Source: Methylobacterium persicinum
Lineage (GTDB): Bacteria > Pseudomonadota > Alphaproteobacteria > Rhizobiales > Beijerinckiaceae
NCBI RefSeq assembly: GCF_022179525.1
Contig: NZ_BPQX01000033.1
Location: 186,001-250,000, forward strand
Direction: 5' to 3'
DNA length: 64,000 nt
Shown here: in pieces, positions 10,501 to 18,840 of the stretch
Layout of the letters: each line of letters begins with the position of its first letter
Numbering within the stretch: position 1 is the stretch's first letter
Translations under genes and position numbers: made by a program
Notes under the pieces: generated by a model
Seen by the model: the letters and a program-made list of their open reading frames with translations, nothing else
What the model was told of the DNA's origin: nothing
The model's database searches: none

Positions 10501-12386
10501 CCGTGGTCGGCGTCGGCGACATGTCGGGCGACGTGTTCGGCAACGGCATGCTGCTCTCCCGGACCATCCGGCTCCTGGCTGCTTTCGACCACAGGGACAT
10601 CTTCCTCGATCCGGCACCTGATGCGGGGTCGAGCTTCGCAGAACGTCAGCGTCTCTTTGCGATGGGCCGCTCGTCCTGGGCGGATTACGACAGGTCGCTC
10701 ATCTCGACGGGGGGCGGGGTGTTCTCCCGCAGCCTCAAGACGATCCCCCTATCGCCCGAGATCCGCGCGGCCCTCGCCTTCGACCGAGCAGAGGCGACAC
10801 CCACGGAACTCATGCAGGCGATCCTCAGGGCGCCGGCCGACCTCCTCTGGTTCGGCGGAATCGGCACCTATATCCGCGCCACCACGGAGACCGATGAGGA
10901 CGCGGGCGACAGGGCGAACGATGCCCTGCGCATCACCGCCCCCGAGCTGCGCGCCAAAGTGATCGGCGAGGGCGCGAATCTCGGTCTCACCCAGCGCGGC
11001 CGTATCGAGGCGGCCCGGTCCGGCGTGCGCCTGAACACCGATGCCATCGACAATTCCGCCGGCGTAAACACCTCCGACGTGGAGGTGAACATCAAGATCG
11101 CCCTCATGGGACCCGAACGGGACGGGCGCCTGTCCTACGACGAGCGCAACGTGCTCCTGGCGGCAATGACCGACGAGGTGGGACACCTCGTGCTGCGCAA
11201 CAACGAATTGCAGACCCTCAGCCTCTCCCTCGCCGAGCGGGGCGGACTCGGCGAGACGGGCTTCGCCATGCGCACAATGCAGGCGCTGGAGGCGGAGGGC
11301 CGCCTCGACCGGGCGGTGGAATTCCTCCCCGACGACGCCACCCTGACGGAGCGGATGCGCCGCGGCGAGGGTCTGACCCGGCCGGAATACGCGGTGCTTC
11401 TCGCCTACGCGAAGCTCTCCTTGCACGACGCGATCCTCGCCAGCGCGGTGCCGAACGATCCGTATTTTGACCGGGAATTGCAGCGATACTTCCCGAAGGC
11501 GCTGCGCGAACGGTTCCCCGACGCGGTCAAGGGTCACCGTCTGCGCCGCGAGATCATTGCGACGGCGCTCGCCAACATCATCGTAAACCGCGGCGGGTCG
11601 TCCCTGGTCTCGCGCCTCGTGGACGGGACCGGAGCCGATGCGGCCACCATCGCCAAAGCTTACGCGGCGACGCGGGATGCCTTCGGGCTGATGGAACTGA
11701 ACCTCGCCATCGACGGCCTGAGCGGCAGGATCGGGGGTGCCGCGCAGCTCGACCTCTACGCCGAGGTGCAGGACCTCCTGGCCAACCGCATCGTCTGGTT
11801 CATCCGCCACCTCGACCTGGCGGGTGGCCTCGCCCCCATCGTCGCCCGGTACAGGGACGGCGTCGCTGCCGTGGAAGCCGCCCTGCCGAAGGTCCTGAGC
11901 GACGCGGCGCGGGCCGAGATCGAGGCCCGGGAGACGGAGTTGACCGGGCGCGGTATGGCCCCCGAGCGGGCCCGCCGCCTCGCCTCCCTCTCGGCCCTGG
12001 TGTCGGCGCCGGACATCGTCCGCGTCGCGGAAATCAGCGGCCGCCCGGTGGAGGACGTGGCCTCGACGCATTTCGCGGTGGAACGCGAGTTCGGGCTCGA
12101 CGCCCTCGCCACGGCGGCCCGGACGTCGCCCGTCACCGACACCTTCGATCGGATCGCCTTGGAGCGGGCCATCGCGGGTATCGCCTCGGCGCACCGGAAG
12201 CTGACGGCCGAGGTCGTGGCCGATATCGGCGCCGGACCGGACTCGGTCGCCGCTTGGGTGAAGGCCCGCGGCGCTCCCCTGGCCCGCATCCGCGACGCGG
12301 TGGACGGCATCGCCTCATCCGGTCTCACCGTGTCGAAGGCGACGGTCGCATCCAGCCTGCTGGCCGATCTGGTCCGGGCCGGGTGA
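7542..12386 (+). CDS. NAD-specific glutamate dehydrogenase, large (180 kDa) type
   Basis: This is a 1614-residue enzyme of the large GDH family (GdhB/L-GDH type), which interconverts glutamate and 2-oxoglutarate with NAD+, mainly in the catabolic direction. A long regulatory N-terminal region of about 700 residues precedes the catalytic core. Core motifs are GGLRWSDRPEDFRTE near residue 825, VPVGAKGGFYPKR near 850, the nucleotide-binding GVGDMSGDVFGNGM near 990 and GEGANLGLTQRGR near 1145. A family-typical C-terminal extension follows. The length matches the family. The ATG at 7542 follows a GGGAGACGCAC ribosome-binding region. It stands alone, divergent from marR, and may supply 2-oxoglutarate and ammonia when amino acids are used as carbon source. 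Confidence 0.95.
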   Translation: MTLETATALSSHEERSARSGLIDAAVDLVSGQGGPGGFVRDLFGRVPPEDLAPYSADALAEFASRARDFLSLPRRPGDPARLRFSDLAVRREGRTRDMTVMEIINDNRPFLLDSTLAALAAQGLSTDLVAHPILGVERDGNGALVRVVGETTADAHGTLARESLIHLHLDRLEGEARKILEASLVQVHHDVAHVVADHAAMSDRLSSLAADYGRTPSPLPEEETAEARAFLTWLGDGHFTLLGMQEHGIQGEAHPLVPGSSLGVLRDPGTAVLRRGGSLVDYTPEILAFLEEPQALIITKASAKSRVRRAAHLDYVGVKLFSPAGKLSGEIRLVGLFTAAAYASPAREVPVVRRKVEAVVDRAGLDPTSHAGRSLLAVLEDYPRDELFQIDVGRLTRFALGIVDLADRPRIRVLSRPDRFGRFVSLLVYVPKDRYDSGVRARIGAYLAESYGGRLTVAQPDFPEGPLARTHYIIGLADQDVPERDPATLEAGIARIVRTWADGLRAALAERNDGSRARALAARYAEAFSAAYRESFLPEVAVEDIAILESLSEANPRAVSISRRETDPPPQIRLKVFSRGTAIALSDRVPGLENLGFRVLNERTYRIVPAGVSEAERVWLHDMLIERATGAPIDVPALETPLASAMLAIADDLAESDGFNRLVLEAALPWRDAALLRAFGRYLRQLRIRYGQDYLAGTLARHAGIARDLVALFRARFDPALEGDHDAAQAEIRARIEAALAGVTSLDDDRILRRFVNLIEASIRTNFFQTDEAGAPRGTISFKFACAKVSGMPLPRPLFEIFVYSPRVEGVHLRFGYVARGGLRWSDRPEDFRTEILGLVKAQQVKNAVIVPVGAKGGFYPKRLPPAGDRAAWMAEGTESYRIFIRTLLELTDNIVDGEIVPPPNTVRQDADDAYLVVAADKGTATFSDIANAISIEKGHWLGDAFASGGSQGYDHKGMGITARGAWEAVKRHFREMDVDTQSDPFTVVGVGDMSGDVFGNGMLLSRTIRLLAAFDHRDIFLDPAPDAGSSFAERQRLFAMGRSSWADYDRSLISTGGGVFSRSLKTIPLSPEIRAALAFDRAEATPTELMQAILRAPADLLWFGGIGTYIRATTETDEDAGDRANDALRITAPELRAKVIGEGANLGLTQRGRIEAARSGVRLNTDAIDNSAGVNTSDVEVNIKIALMGPERDGRLSYDERNVLLAAMTDEVGHLVLRNNELQTLSLSLAERGGLGETGFAMRTMQALEAEGRLDRAVEFLPDDATLTERMRRGEGLTRPEYAVLLAYAKLSLHDAILASAVPNDPYFDRELQRYFPKALRERFPDAVKGHRLRREIIATALANIIVNRGGSSLVSRLVDGTGADAATIAKAYAATRDAFGLMELNLAIDGLSGRIGGAAQLDLYAEVQDLLANRIVWFIRHLDLAGGLAPIVARYRDGVAAVEAALPKVLSDAARAEIEARETELTGRGMAPERARRLASLSALVSAPDIVRVAEISGRPVEDVASTHFAVEREFGLDALATAARTSPVTDTFDRIALERAIAGIASAHRKLTAEVVADIGAGPDSVAAWVKARGAPLARIRDAVDGIASSGLTVSKATVASSLLADLVRAG

Positions 12387-12607
12387 GCCGACGGCGGTGC
12401 GGGGCCGAGGCGCGGTGAAAGCGCTCAGTTTGCCGTGAATGAAATCGGCCCAGCCGGGCGTCTGTCCGCGGGTGCGGCCCTGGACCGTTGACCGGCCATT
12501 AACCGCGTCCTGCTACCCCTGATTAACCTTGATGGTTCCAGGCATTCGGCGCTCGAAACCCGCCGTGCCGCAGACCGTCGTGAGTGTTCACGTTACGGGG
12601 GCAGCGA

Positions 12608-14428
12608 GTGCGGGGCGCGAAGACCGACAGCGATGCCGGAATTGCGCGCGCCGCTGCCGGACCGGCCGCGGGTCTGATCGTCGCCATCGCCCTCGCCGGC
12701 ATCCCGGTACCGGTCGCCGCTCAGACGCCGCGCTTCGATGCCGTGAGTCCCGTGACGGGGGCGCCCGACAACCCCGGTACAGGGCTCGATGCCGGGGCGA
12801 ATGGGCTTCCTGTCCTGCGCAGGCGTCTCTCGGACGGAACGTCCCGCGATGGACGCGCCGAGGGAGCCCTCCCGGGCGTCGGTGGCAATGCCACGACCGG
12901 CGGCTCGTTGCCCGAAACCGGAAGCGACGGCCTCCGCTCGTCCGGGCTCAACGCCCCGGACAACAGGCTGACCCTGACCGGGCAGCGCACTGGCGGCACG
13001 TCGACCGCCGTCTTCAACCGTGGCCTGTCACCGGCCCTGCGCTTCCGGGCGGCACCCGCCCGGCGAAACGGCATCGCCGTCAAGCGGATCACGCAGGAGA
13101 GCACCCAGGTCACCACGCAGTCGATCCGGCTGACCCCCGTTATTCAGGAGGCCGTGGTCGGGGTGCCGTTGCCGTTGTCGACCCTCGGGTCGCGCCTGCC
13201 TCTCTTCGCGAACAACCCTTCCCTCGGCCTTCTCACACCAGGTTTCATCCTGGGTACCGATCTGTCCCGGCCGATCCCGGCGGACCCAGCCTATGCGCCC
13301 CTCGGCTACAAGGTCGGCACCTTCACGGTGCTGCCGACCTTCGCTCAGAGCATCGGGTACGATTCGAACCCCGATCAGACGACGCGCCAGTTTGCCCGCG
13401 GCTCGGCCGCCCTGCGCACGGAAGGCACTGTCGACTTCCGAAGCGACTGGTCGTCCAGTTCGGTCGATGGCTCCCTGCGCGGCGCCTATCTCGAGACCCC
13501 TCAGAACGAGGCGGCAAGCCGCCCGGCGGCGGACGGCATCGTGAACCTGCGGGTCGATGCGACCCGCGACCTGCATTTCGATGCGCAAGGCCGCTTCCTG
13601 ATCGACACCCAGCGGACCACCAGCCCGAACCTGCAGGCAGCGACCGCGACGAGCCGGCCCCTCCTGGCCCTTTACGGCGGGACGATCGGAGCCACGCAGA
13701 CCTTCAACCGTCTGTCGATCACCGTCAGCGGCCTCCTCGACCGCTCCGAATTCGACGACGTGCAGCTCAGCAACGGCACTCGGATCCGCCAATCGGACCG
13801 CAACCTCAACCAGTTCAGCCTGCGCCTGCGTGCGGCCTACGAGATCAACCCCGATTTCAAGCCCTTCGTGGATGTGATCGGCGATACCCGCATCTACGAT
13901 CAACGCTTCGACGCCTTCGGCATCCAGCGTGATTCAAATGGCGTCGGCGTCCTGGCCGGCGCCCAGGTCGGCCTCGCCAGCCGTCTGACCGGTGAGGTCT
14001 CGGCGGGCATCCAGCATCGCTCGTACGTCGATCCATCCCTTCGCGACATCGACGCCCCCCTCGTCAACGCCAACCTGACGTGGTCGGCGACGCCGCTCAC
14101 CACCGTGCGGCTGAACGCGGCCACGGGGGTGACGGAGACCACGATCCCCGGATCGAGCGGCGTGCTGACCGAGGTCGCGACCCTCGAAGTGCAACACGAT
14201 CTGTTGCGAAACCTGTCCTTCGTGCTCGGTGGCTCGGTTCTTCACAATGAGTACCGTGACAGCACGATCCGCGACAACGGTTTCTCCGCCACGGCCCGGT
14301 TCGACTACCACTTCAACCGCTGGCTGACCCTGCGCGGAACCTACATCTACCAGCAGATAAACAGCACCGCTGCCGGATCGAGCTTCCGGGACAACACCGT
14401 GCTGGTGGGGCTCCGGGTCAATCCCTGA
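12608..14428 (+). CDS. outer-membrane beta-barrel protein
   Basis: This is a predicted exported outer-membrane protein of about 606 residues. I chose the GTG at 12608 (GTG-CGG-GGC), seven bases after a GGGGG run, which gives a clean signal peptide ending PVAAQTP; a GTG at 12584 would add eight residues. The first part is low complexity (Gly/Asp/Thr). From about residue 230 the chain alternates polar and hydrophobic residues as in amphipathic strands, for example FNRLSITVSGLLDRSEFDDV and TVRLNAATGVTE, and it ends TVLVGLRVNP. It resembles the BBP2_2-like barrels of Rhizobiales. The role is unknown; a gliding-like or polysaccharide-linked barrel cannot be excluded. Confidence 0.75.
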   Translation: MRGAKTDSDAGIARAAAGPAAGLIVAIALAGIPVPVAAQTPRFDAVSPVTGAPDNPGTGLDAGANGLPVLRRRLSDGTSRDGRAEGALPGVGGNATTGGSLPETGSDGLRSSGLNAPDNRLTLTGQRTGGTSTAVFNRGLSPALRFRAAPARRNGIAVKRITQESTQVTTQSIRLTPVIQEAVVGVPLPLSTLGSRLPLFANNPSLGLLTPGFILGTDLSRPIPADPAYAPLGYKVGTFTVLPTFAQSIGYDSNPDQTTRQFARGSAALRTEGTVDFRSDWSSSSVDGSLRGAYLETPQNEAASRPAADGIVNLRVDATRDLHFDAQGRFLIDTQRTTSPNLQAATATSRPLLALYGGTIGATQTFNRLSITVSGLLDRSEFDDVQLSNGTRIRQSDRNLNQFSLRLRAAYEINPDFKPFVDVIGDTRIYDQRFDAFGIQRDSNGVGVLAGAQVGLASRLTGEVSAGIQHRSYVDPSLRDIDAPLVNANLTWSATPLTTVRLNAATGVTETTIPGSSGVLTEVATLEVQHDLLRNLSFVLGGSVLHNEYRDSTIRDNGFSATARFDYHFNRWLTLRGTYIYQQINSTAAGSSFRDNTVLVGLRVNP

Positions 14429-14458
14429 ACGACACTCCGTTCGTCGGGGTAGCGTGCT

Positions 14459-14914
14459 TCACTCTCGCCGCGCGGCGAAGAAGGCCTTCAGCAGCGCCGA
14501 CGCCTCGGTCTCCCGGAACCCACCGTAAACCTCGGGGGCATGGTGGCATGTCGGCTGCGTGAAGACCCGCGGTCCATGCTCCACGCCGCCGCCCTTGGGG
14601 TCATTGGCGCCATAATAGAGCCGGCGGATGCGGGCGAAGGAAATGGCGCCGGCACACATCGGGCAGGGTTCCAGCGTCACGTACAGGTCGCAGCCCGAAA
14701 GTCGCTCGTCATTGAGGGCGATGCAGGCCGCCCGGATCGCCAGGATTTCCGCATGGGCGGTGGGATCGCGCAGGGCCCTGGGGCGATTGTGCGCGACCGC
14801 GATCACCCGCCCGTCCTTCACGACGGCGGCCCCGACGGGGACTTCACCCTCGGCCTCGGCCTGCCGGGCCGCATCGAAGGCGAGGTCGAACGGTGAGGGT
14901 GAGCTGTCAGACAT
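14459..14914 (-). CDS. tadA: tRNA(Arg) adenosine-34 deaminase
   Basis: This is a zinc-dependent deaminase of 151 residues that converts A34 to inosine in the anticodon of tRNA-Arg(ACG). Visible motifs are [12 protein letters not shown], with the zinc ligand His and catalytic Glu, and PCPMCAGAI, with the two zinc cysteines. Length and motifs fit TadA rather than free cytosine or guanine deaminases. In many alphaproteobacteria tadA sits next to rluB and rsmD; here the same neighbourhood holds but two small stress-type genes lie between. It is transcribed away from them. Confidence 0.93.
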   Translation of the reverse strand: MSDSSPSPFDLAFDAARQAEAEGEVPVGAAVVKDGRVIAVAHNRPRALRDPTAHAEILAIRAACIALNDERLSGCDLYVTLEPCPMCAGAISFARIRRLYYGANDPKGGGVEHGPRVFTQPTCHHAPEVYGGFRETEASALLKAFFAARRE

Positions 14915-15036
14915 CAGCTCTCGGACCCTCGCGCCCCGCGCAATCCCGTGATGTTGACAAAAGGAACATTACCGCGCCCATGCCCGTTGCTTGTTCGACG
15001 CGGCTTTGCCGTAACAAGACAAAATGGAGTGACGCC

Positions 15037-15228
15037 ATGAGCAGCACCACCGACAAGATCAAGGGCGCGGCCAACGAAGTGCTCGGCAAGGCCAAGCAGG
15101 GCATCGGCGACGCGACCAACAACGACAAGATGAAGGCCGACGGTGCCGCTCAGGAGCTCAAGGGCAAGGCCCAGAGCACGGTCGGCGACGCCAAGGGCGC
15201 CGTCAAGTCGGCGACTGACAAGATCTGA
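15037..15228 (+). CDS. CsbD family stress protein
   Basis: This is a 63-residue hydrophilic protein with the CsbD signature: [20 protein letters not shown] followed by [20 protein letters not shown]. CsbD proteins are general-stress proteins of unknown biochemical role, likely disordered or helical. The start is the ATG at 15037, preceded by a GGAGTGACGCC ribosome-binding site; the longer upstream frame has no family similarity. A DUF1328 gene follows about 120 bases downstream on the same strand. Confidence 0.9.
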   Translation: MSSTTDKIKGAANEVLGKAKQGIGDATNNDKMKADGAAQELKGKAQSTVGDAKGAVKSATDKI

Positions 15229-15349
15229 TCCAGATCGGTTCGCGGCGCGCCGGCGTTCTTCGGAAACGGTCGGGCGCTGCGGCGGTTAATCTTTCGGACG
15301 GCGGCGCCCCAGCGGCGCCACCGACGCCGTTCCGCGCAGGAGTTTCCCC

Positions 15350-15526
15350 ATGATCGGTTGGGCAATCACGTTCCTCGTCGTCGCCCTCGTGGCAGCGCTT
15401 CTCGGCTTCGGCGGCATCGCCGGGACTGCCGTGGAAGCCGCAAAGCTGGTTTTCTTCGTCGCCATCGCCCTGTTCCTGATCTCCGCCGTCTTCGGCGTGA
15501 TGCGCGGGCGCTCCCCCAGGCTCTGA
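15350..15526 (+). CDS. DUF1328 small membrane protein
   Basis: This is a 58-residue protein that spans the membrane twice. It begins [20 protein letters not shown], continues [16 protein letters not shown] and ends [10 protein letters not shown]. That pattern (a first helix, GGIAG.A...AK, a second helix, short basic tail) is the DUF1328/YtjA family. A CAGGAG ribosome-binding site sits about seven bases before the ATG. Function is unknown; family members are often induced by stress, which suits the neighbouring CsbD gene. Confidence 0.85.
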   Translation: MIGWAITFLVVALVAALLGFGGIAGTAVEAAKLVFFVAIALFLISAVFGVMRGRSPRL

Positions 15527-15626
15527 CGGCCACGACAGTGTCATCCGGCGGGACGCGCGCCTCGCGTCGTCCCCCGGATGCGTCGGCGGCCTCGCCTCGA
15601 ACCGGCGGCTCTGGTATGGGCCGCCG

Positions 15627-17573
15627 ATGACCGACATTCCAAACGACGACACGCCCGGGCCGGACCGGGACCAATCCGATACGCCCCAGGCTCCCTGGAC
15701 GCCCGCCACCGATGCTGGCAGCGCCAAGGACCTCGCGTCTGACCCTTCGGACACCCGCCCCAAGCGACGGGCCGGCCCTTCCGGTGACGCCACCCTGAAA
15801 CGCCGTGCGCCCGAATCCACCCCAGAGCCCGCCGCGGTGGAAGGCGAGACGCCGGCCGATGAGGGATCGGGGGGATTCGCTGGAGAGCGCATCGCCAAGG
15901 CGATTGCCCGCGCCGGCCTCGCATCACGGCGCGATGCAGAAACGATGATTCTCGCCGGCCGTGTAAGCGTGAACGGCGCGGTGATCGATTCGCCGGCCCT
16001 CAATGTCACCGACGACGATGCGATCGTTGTCGATGGCGAGCCCCTGCCGGCCCGGGAACGCACCCGCCTCTGGATCTTCCATAAGCCGCGCGGCCTCGTC
16101 ACCACTGCCCGCGATCCGGAAGGGCGGCAGACGGTGTTCGAGGTGCTGCCCGAGGATATGCCCCGGGTCGTCGCCGTGGGCCGCCTCGACATCAACACAG
16201 AGGGCTTGCTGCTCCTCACCAACGACGGCGGACTGGCGAAGGTCATTGCCCATCCCGATACGGGCTGGCTGCGCCGCTACCGCGTCCGGGCCCACGGCGA
16301 CACCGACCAGGCGCAGCTCGACCGGCTCGCCAAGGGCGTCACCATCGACGGCATGGAATATGGCCCGGTCGAAGCCACCCTCGACCGCATGCAGGGTGAC
16401 AACCTCTGGCTGACGCTCGGTTTGCGCGAGGGCAAGAACCGCGAGGTCAAGCGCATCCTGGAGCATCTCGGCCTGCAGGTGAACCGGCTGATCCGCCTGT
16501 CGTTCGGACCGTTCCAGCTCGGCGATCTGGAAGTCGGTCTCGTCGAGGAAGTCCGCACCCGCGTCCTGAAGGATCAGCTCGGCAAGAGTCTGTCGGAGCA
16601 GGCCGGCGTCGATTTTGAAAGCCCGGTTCGGGAGCCGATCTCCCCCTTCGGCGGCCCCGCGAAGGCGGCGAAGGGAGATGGCGAATCTTCCAAGAGGCCG
16701 GAGCGCCGTGCCCCCGCCCGGCCGGCGCCACAGCGCGTCTCCACCGGCGGCGCAGGCTCGGGACCGCGTCGCTCGGTGTGGCGGGATGAGGGCGAGGAGA
16801 CGGGGGTCTACAAGCCAGCGCGTCCGCCCCGGCGGGGGGCCGACCCCCGGGAGGATCAGGCCCGGGCGGCGGAACGAGGGCGTGAACGGGTCGGGGCGAT
16901 CAAGGCCGGAGACCGGCGTGTGCTCGTCGAGCGACTGTCGCCGACGCCCGCCCAGCCGAGGGTCGAGGAGCAGCCGCGTCGGCGCTACTCCAAGGCGCCT
17001 ACAGGCCGCCCTGGGAACGATACGGCCCCCACCGAACCGCGCCGGGAGCGGACATCGTTCCGGGGGAACGAGGCCCCGCGGGGAGAACGTCCCGCCCGCA
17101 GCCGGGACCAGGCTGAGACCAGTGGCCCGAACCGCGCGCGGTTCCGCGACAGTTCCGATGGCGGCAATCGGCGCGATGAGCGCGGTGGTGGCCAGCGCCG
17201 TGAGGGTGGCGCGCCGTTCCGCGGCCGCCCCGCCGAACGGAGCGAAGGCGGCGGCGAGCGCCGCGGACCGCGGCAGGATGGCGGTTTCAGCGGCGGCCAG
17301 CGCGCCCGGTCGGATGGCGGCAACGAGTTCCGTGGCCGCTCGGCCGGCCCCGGCAAGGGGTCGTTCGAGCGTCCGGCTGGTAAGCCCGGCGGCGGCTTCA
17401 GCGCGGGCGGATCGCGGCCCGACGGCAAGCCGGGCGGCGGAGCGGGACGTGGCGGTAAGCCCGGAGGCTTCAAACCCGGTGGCTTCAAGTCCGGCGGGGG
17501 CGGAAAGCCCGGCGGATCGCGCCCCGGCGGCCCAAAGGGCGGCGGCAGCCGTCCGCCGCGCGGCGCCCGATAG
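15627..17573 (+). CDS. rluB: 23S rRNA pseudouridine synthase, RluB type, with long low-complexity tail
   Basis: This is a 648-residue protein whose core (about residues 88-315) is an RsuA/RluB-family pseudouridine synthase acting on 23S rRNA. An S4 RNA-binding domain starts at ERIAKAIARAGLASRRDAET, and the catalytic Asp is in VAVGRLDINTEGLLLLTNDG near residues 185-205. EGKNREVKRILEHLGLQVNR is the conserved C-terminal motif of the fold. The first 85 residues and the last 330 are low complexity. The tail is rich in Arg, Gly, Pro and Glu, with RGG-like runs that become Gly-Lys-Pro repeats at the end. The rsmD gene starts 12 bases downstream, so the two RNA-modifying genes form an operon. Confidence 0.9.
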   Translation: MTDIPNDDTPGPDRDQSDTPQAPWTPATDAGSAKDLASDPSDTRPKRRAGPSGDATLKRRAPESTPEPAAVEGETPADEGSGGFAGERIAKAIARAGLASRRDAETMILAGRVSVNGAVIDSPALNVTDDDAIVVDGEPLPARERTRLWIFHKPRGLVTTARDPEGRQTVFEVLPEDMPRVVAVGRLDINTEGLLLLTNDGGLAKVIAHPDTGWLRRYRVRAHGDTDQAQLDRLAKGVTIDGMEYGPVEATLDRMQGDNLWLTLGLREGKNREVKRILEHLGLQVNRLIRLSFGPFQLGDLEVGLVEEVRTRVLKDQLGKSLSEQAGVDFESPVREPISPFGGPAKAAKGDGESSKRPERRAPARPAPQRVSTGGAGSGPRRSVWRDEGEETGVYKPARPPRRGADPREDQARAAERGRERVGAIKAGDRRVLVERLSPTPAQPRVEEQPRRRYSKAPTGRPGNDTAPTEPRRERTSFRGNEAPRGERPARSRDQAETSGPNRARFRDSSDGGNRRDERGGGQRREGGAPFRGRPAERSEGGGERRGPRQDGGFSGGQRARSDGGNEFRGRSAGPGKGSFERPAGKPGGGFSAGGSRPDGKPGGGAGRGGKPGGFKPGGFKSGGGGKPGGSRPGGPKGGGSRPPRGAR

Positions 17574-17585
17574 AGCGCGCTGGCG

Positions 17586-18143
17586 ATGCGGATCGTCGGT
17601 GGGCAATGGCGTGGGCGGCGGCTTGCCACGCCGCGGACGGATGCGATCCGGCCCACCTCCGACCGCCTGCGCGAATCGCTCTTCAACGTGCTCACGCACG
17701 GCTACGACGATGTCGTGGCCGGCGCGCGGGTGCTTGACCTGTTCAGCGGAACGGGGGCACTCGGTTTCGAGGCCCTGTCACGCGGGGCGTCATACGCCCT
17801 CCTCGTCGACGACAGCACGGAGGCGCGCAGCGTGATCCGCGCGAATATCGAGGCGTTCGGTGCGGAAGGCACGACCCGCCTGTTCCGGCGCGACGCGACC
17901 CGTTTGGGCGAAGCCGGTCCGGCGGGTCGGTTCTCGGTTCTGTTCTGTGATCCACCCTATGGCCGAGACCTCGCCCCTGCAGCTTTGGCCAGCGCTGCTG
18001 CCGGTGCCTGGCTCGAAGAGGGGGCCCTCGCCGTGGTCGAGGAAGCGGCGGCGTCCCAGGTCAACCTGCCGGATGGCTTCCGGGAGCTCGCGCGGCGGAC
18101 TTACGGTGAAACCGCCGTCACTTTTGCCCGGTTCGCACCCTGA
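17586..18143 (+). CDS. rsmD: 16S rRNA (guanine(966)-N(2))-methyltransferase
   Basis: This is a 185-residue SAM-dependent methyltransferase that modifies G966 of 16S rRNA. It starts MRIVGGQWRGRRLATP, the standard RsmD opening, followed by RPTSDRLRESLFNVL and the SAM-binding DLFSGTGALGFEALSRGA. The catalytic motif IV is CDPPYG near residue 120. Length is normal for the family. It lies 12 bases after rluB and is presumably co-transcribed with it. Confidence 0.95.
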   Translation: MRIVGGQWRGRRLATPRTDAIRPTSDRLRESLFNVLTHGYDDVVAGARVLDLFSGTGALGFEALSRGASYALLVDDSTEARSVIRANIEAFGAEGTTRLFRRDATRLGEAGPAGRFSVLFCDPPYGRDLAPAALASAAAGAWLEEGALAVVEEAAASQVNLPDGFRELARRTYGETAVTFARFAP

Positions 18144-18216
18144 GGTTGGACCGGCATTCGCGTTCCGTGCAGGCCCACCGTCCAGATCGGCGACCGACCC
18201 GGACCCTGTACCGCGC

Positions 18217-18660
18217 TCAGTGGGAGGGGCCGGCAGCCGGGCAATTGGAAGCATCCTGTTCCCCGGCCGCGGCACCGGCCTTCGACACGCGAAGCGTCGC
18301 CTTCACCATCGTCACGATGCTCCGGCGCAGCTCATCATCCTGGATGGAGACGTAGGCGCGCAGAAGATCGATCGCGCCGTCGCTTTGCAGAAGCAATTCG
18401 ACAGCATCGTCGCTCGGCGGCTGTGTCGTGTCTTCGAAGAACGTCGAAACCGGAACCCCGAGCCGGTCTGCGATGGCTTGGAGACGGCCGGCACCGATCC
18501 GGTTTTTCCCGGCTTCGTATTTCTGGACCTGCTGGAAGCTAATGCCCAGAGCATCGGCAAGCTGTGACTGGCTCAGGCCATTAGCGGTCCGCAGCAGTGC
18601 GATTCTGCTGCCGATCCCCTGATCGACCGGCGTCGATTGCTTCGGCTTAAATGACTTCAT
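18217..18660 (-). CDS. XRE family transcriptional regulator
   Basis: This is a 147-residue DNA-binding protein with one helix-turn-helix near the N-terminus: LRTANGLSQSQLADALGISF, then QQVQKYEAGKNRIGAGRLQA. This wording is typical of the PraR-like XRE regulators of Rhizobiales. The C-terminal half may be a dimer or effector region. The ATG at 18660 (MKSFKPKQSTPVDQG) is chosen; the frame is open further upstream without homology. The 180 bases before it are unusually AT-rich and hold a short inverted repeat (AGGAC-CTTA-GTCCT at 18774-18787). Targets are unknown. Confidence 0.82.
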   Translation of the reverse strand: MKSFKPKQSTPVDQGIGSRIALLRTANGLSQSQLADALGISFQQVQKYEAGKNRIGAGRLQAIADRLGVPVSTFFEDTTQPPSDDAVELLLQSDGAIDLLRAYVSIQDDELRRSIVTMVKATLRVSKAGAAAGEQDASNCPAAGPSH

Positions 18661-18840
18661 CAATCCCGCTCCGGCAGAGGCCCGGACCCAACGAACCACG
18701 TCGGGAACTAACCTCTGATCGCTGGACGATTTAAACCGAACTTACGGTATAATGCTATCAAAGGTTTGTATGTAGGACCTTAGTCCTTAACCCTGCGAGA
18801 ACCGTTCAGGACGGCATTGGAAACGTTCGTGAAATGACCG

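Noticed and set aside
9192-12194. Two long minus-strand frames inside the glutamate dehydrogenase gene
   Set aside because: The plus-strand gene is continuous and conserved throughout; the antisense frames show no motifs.
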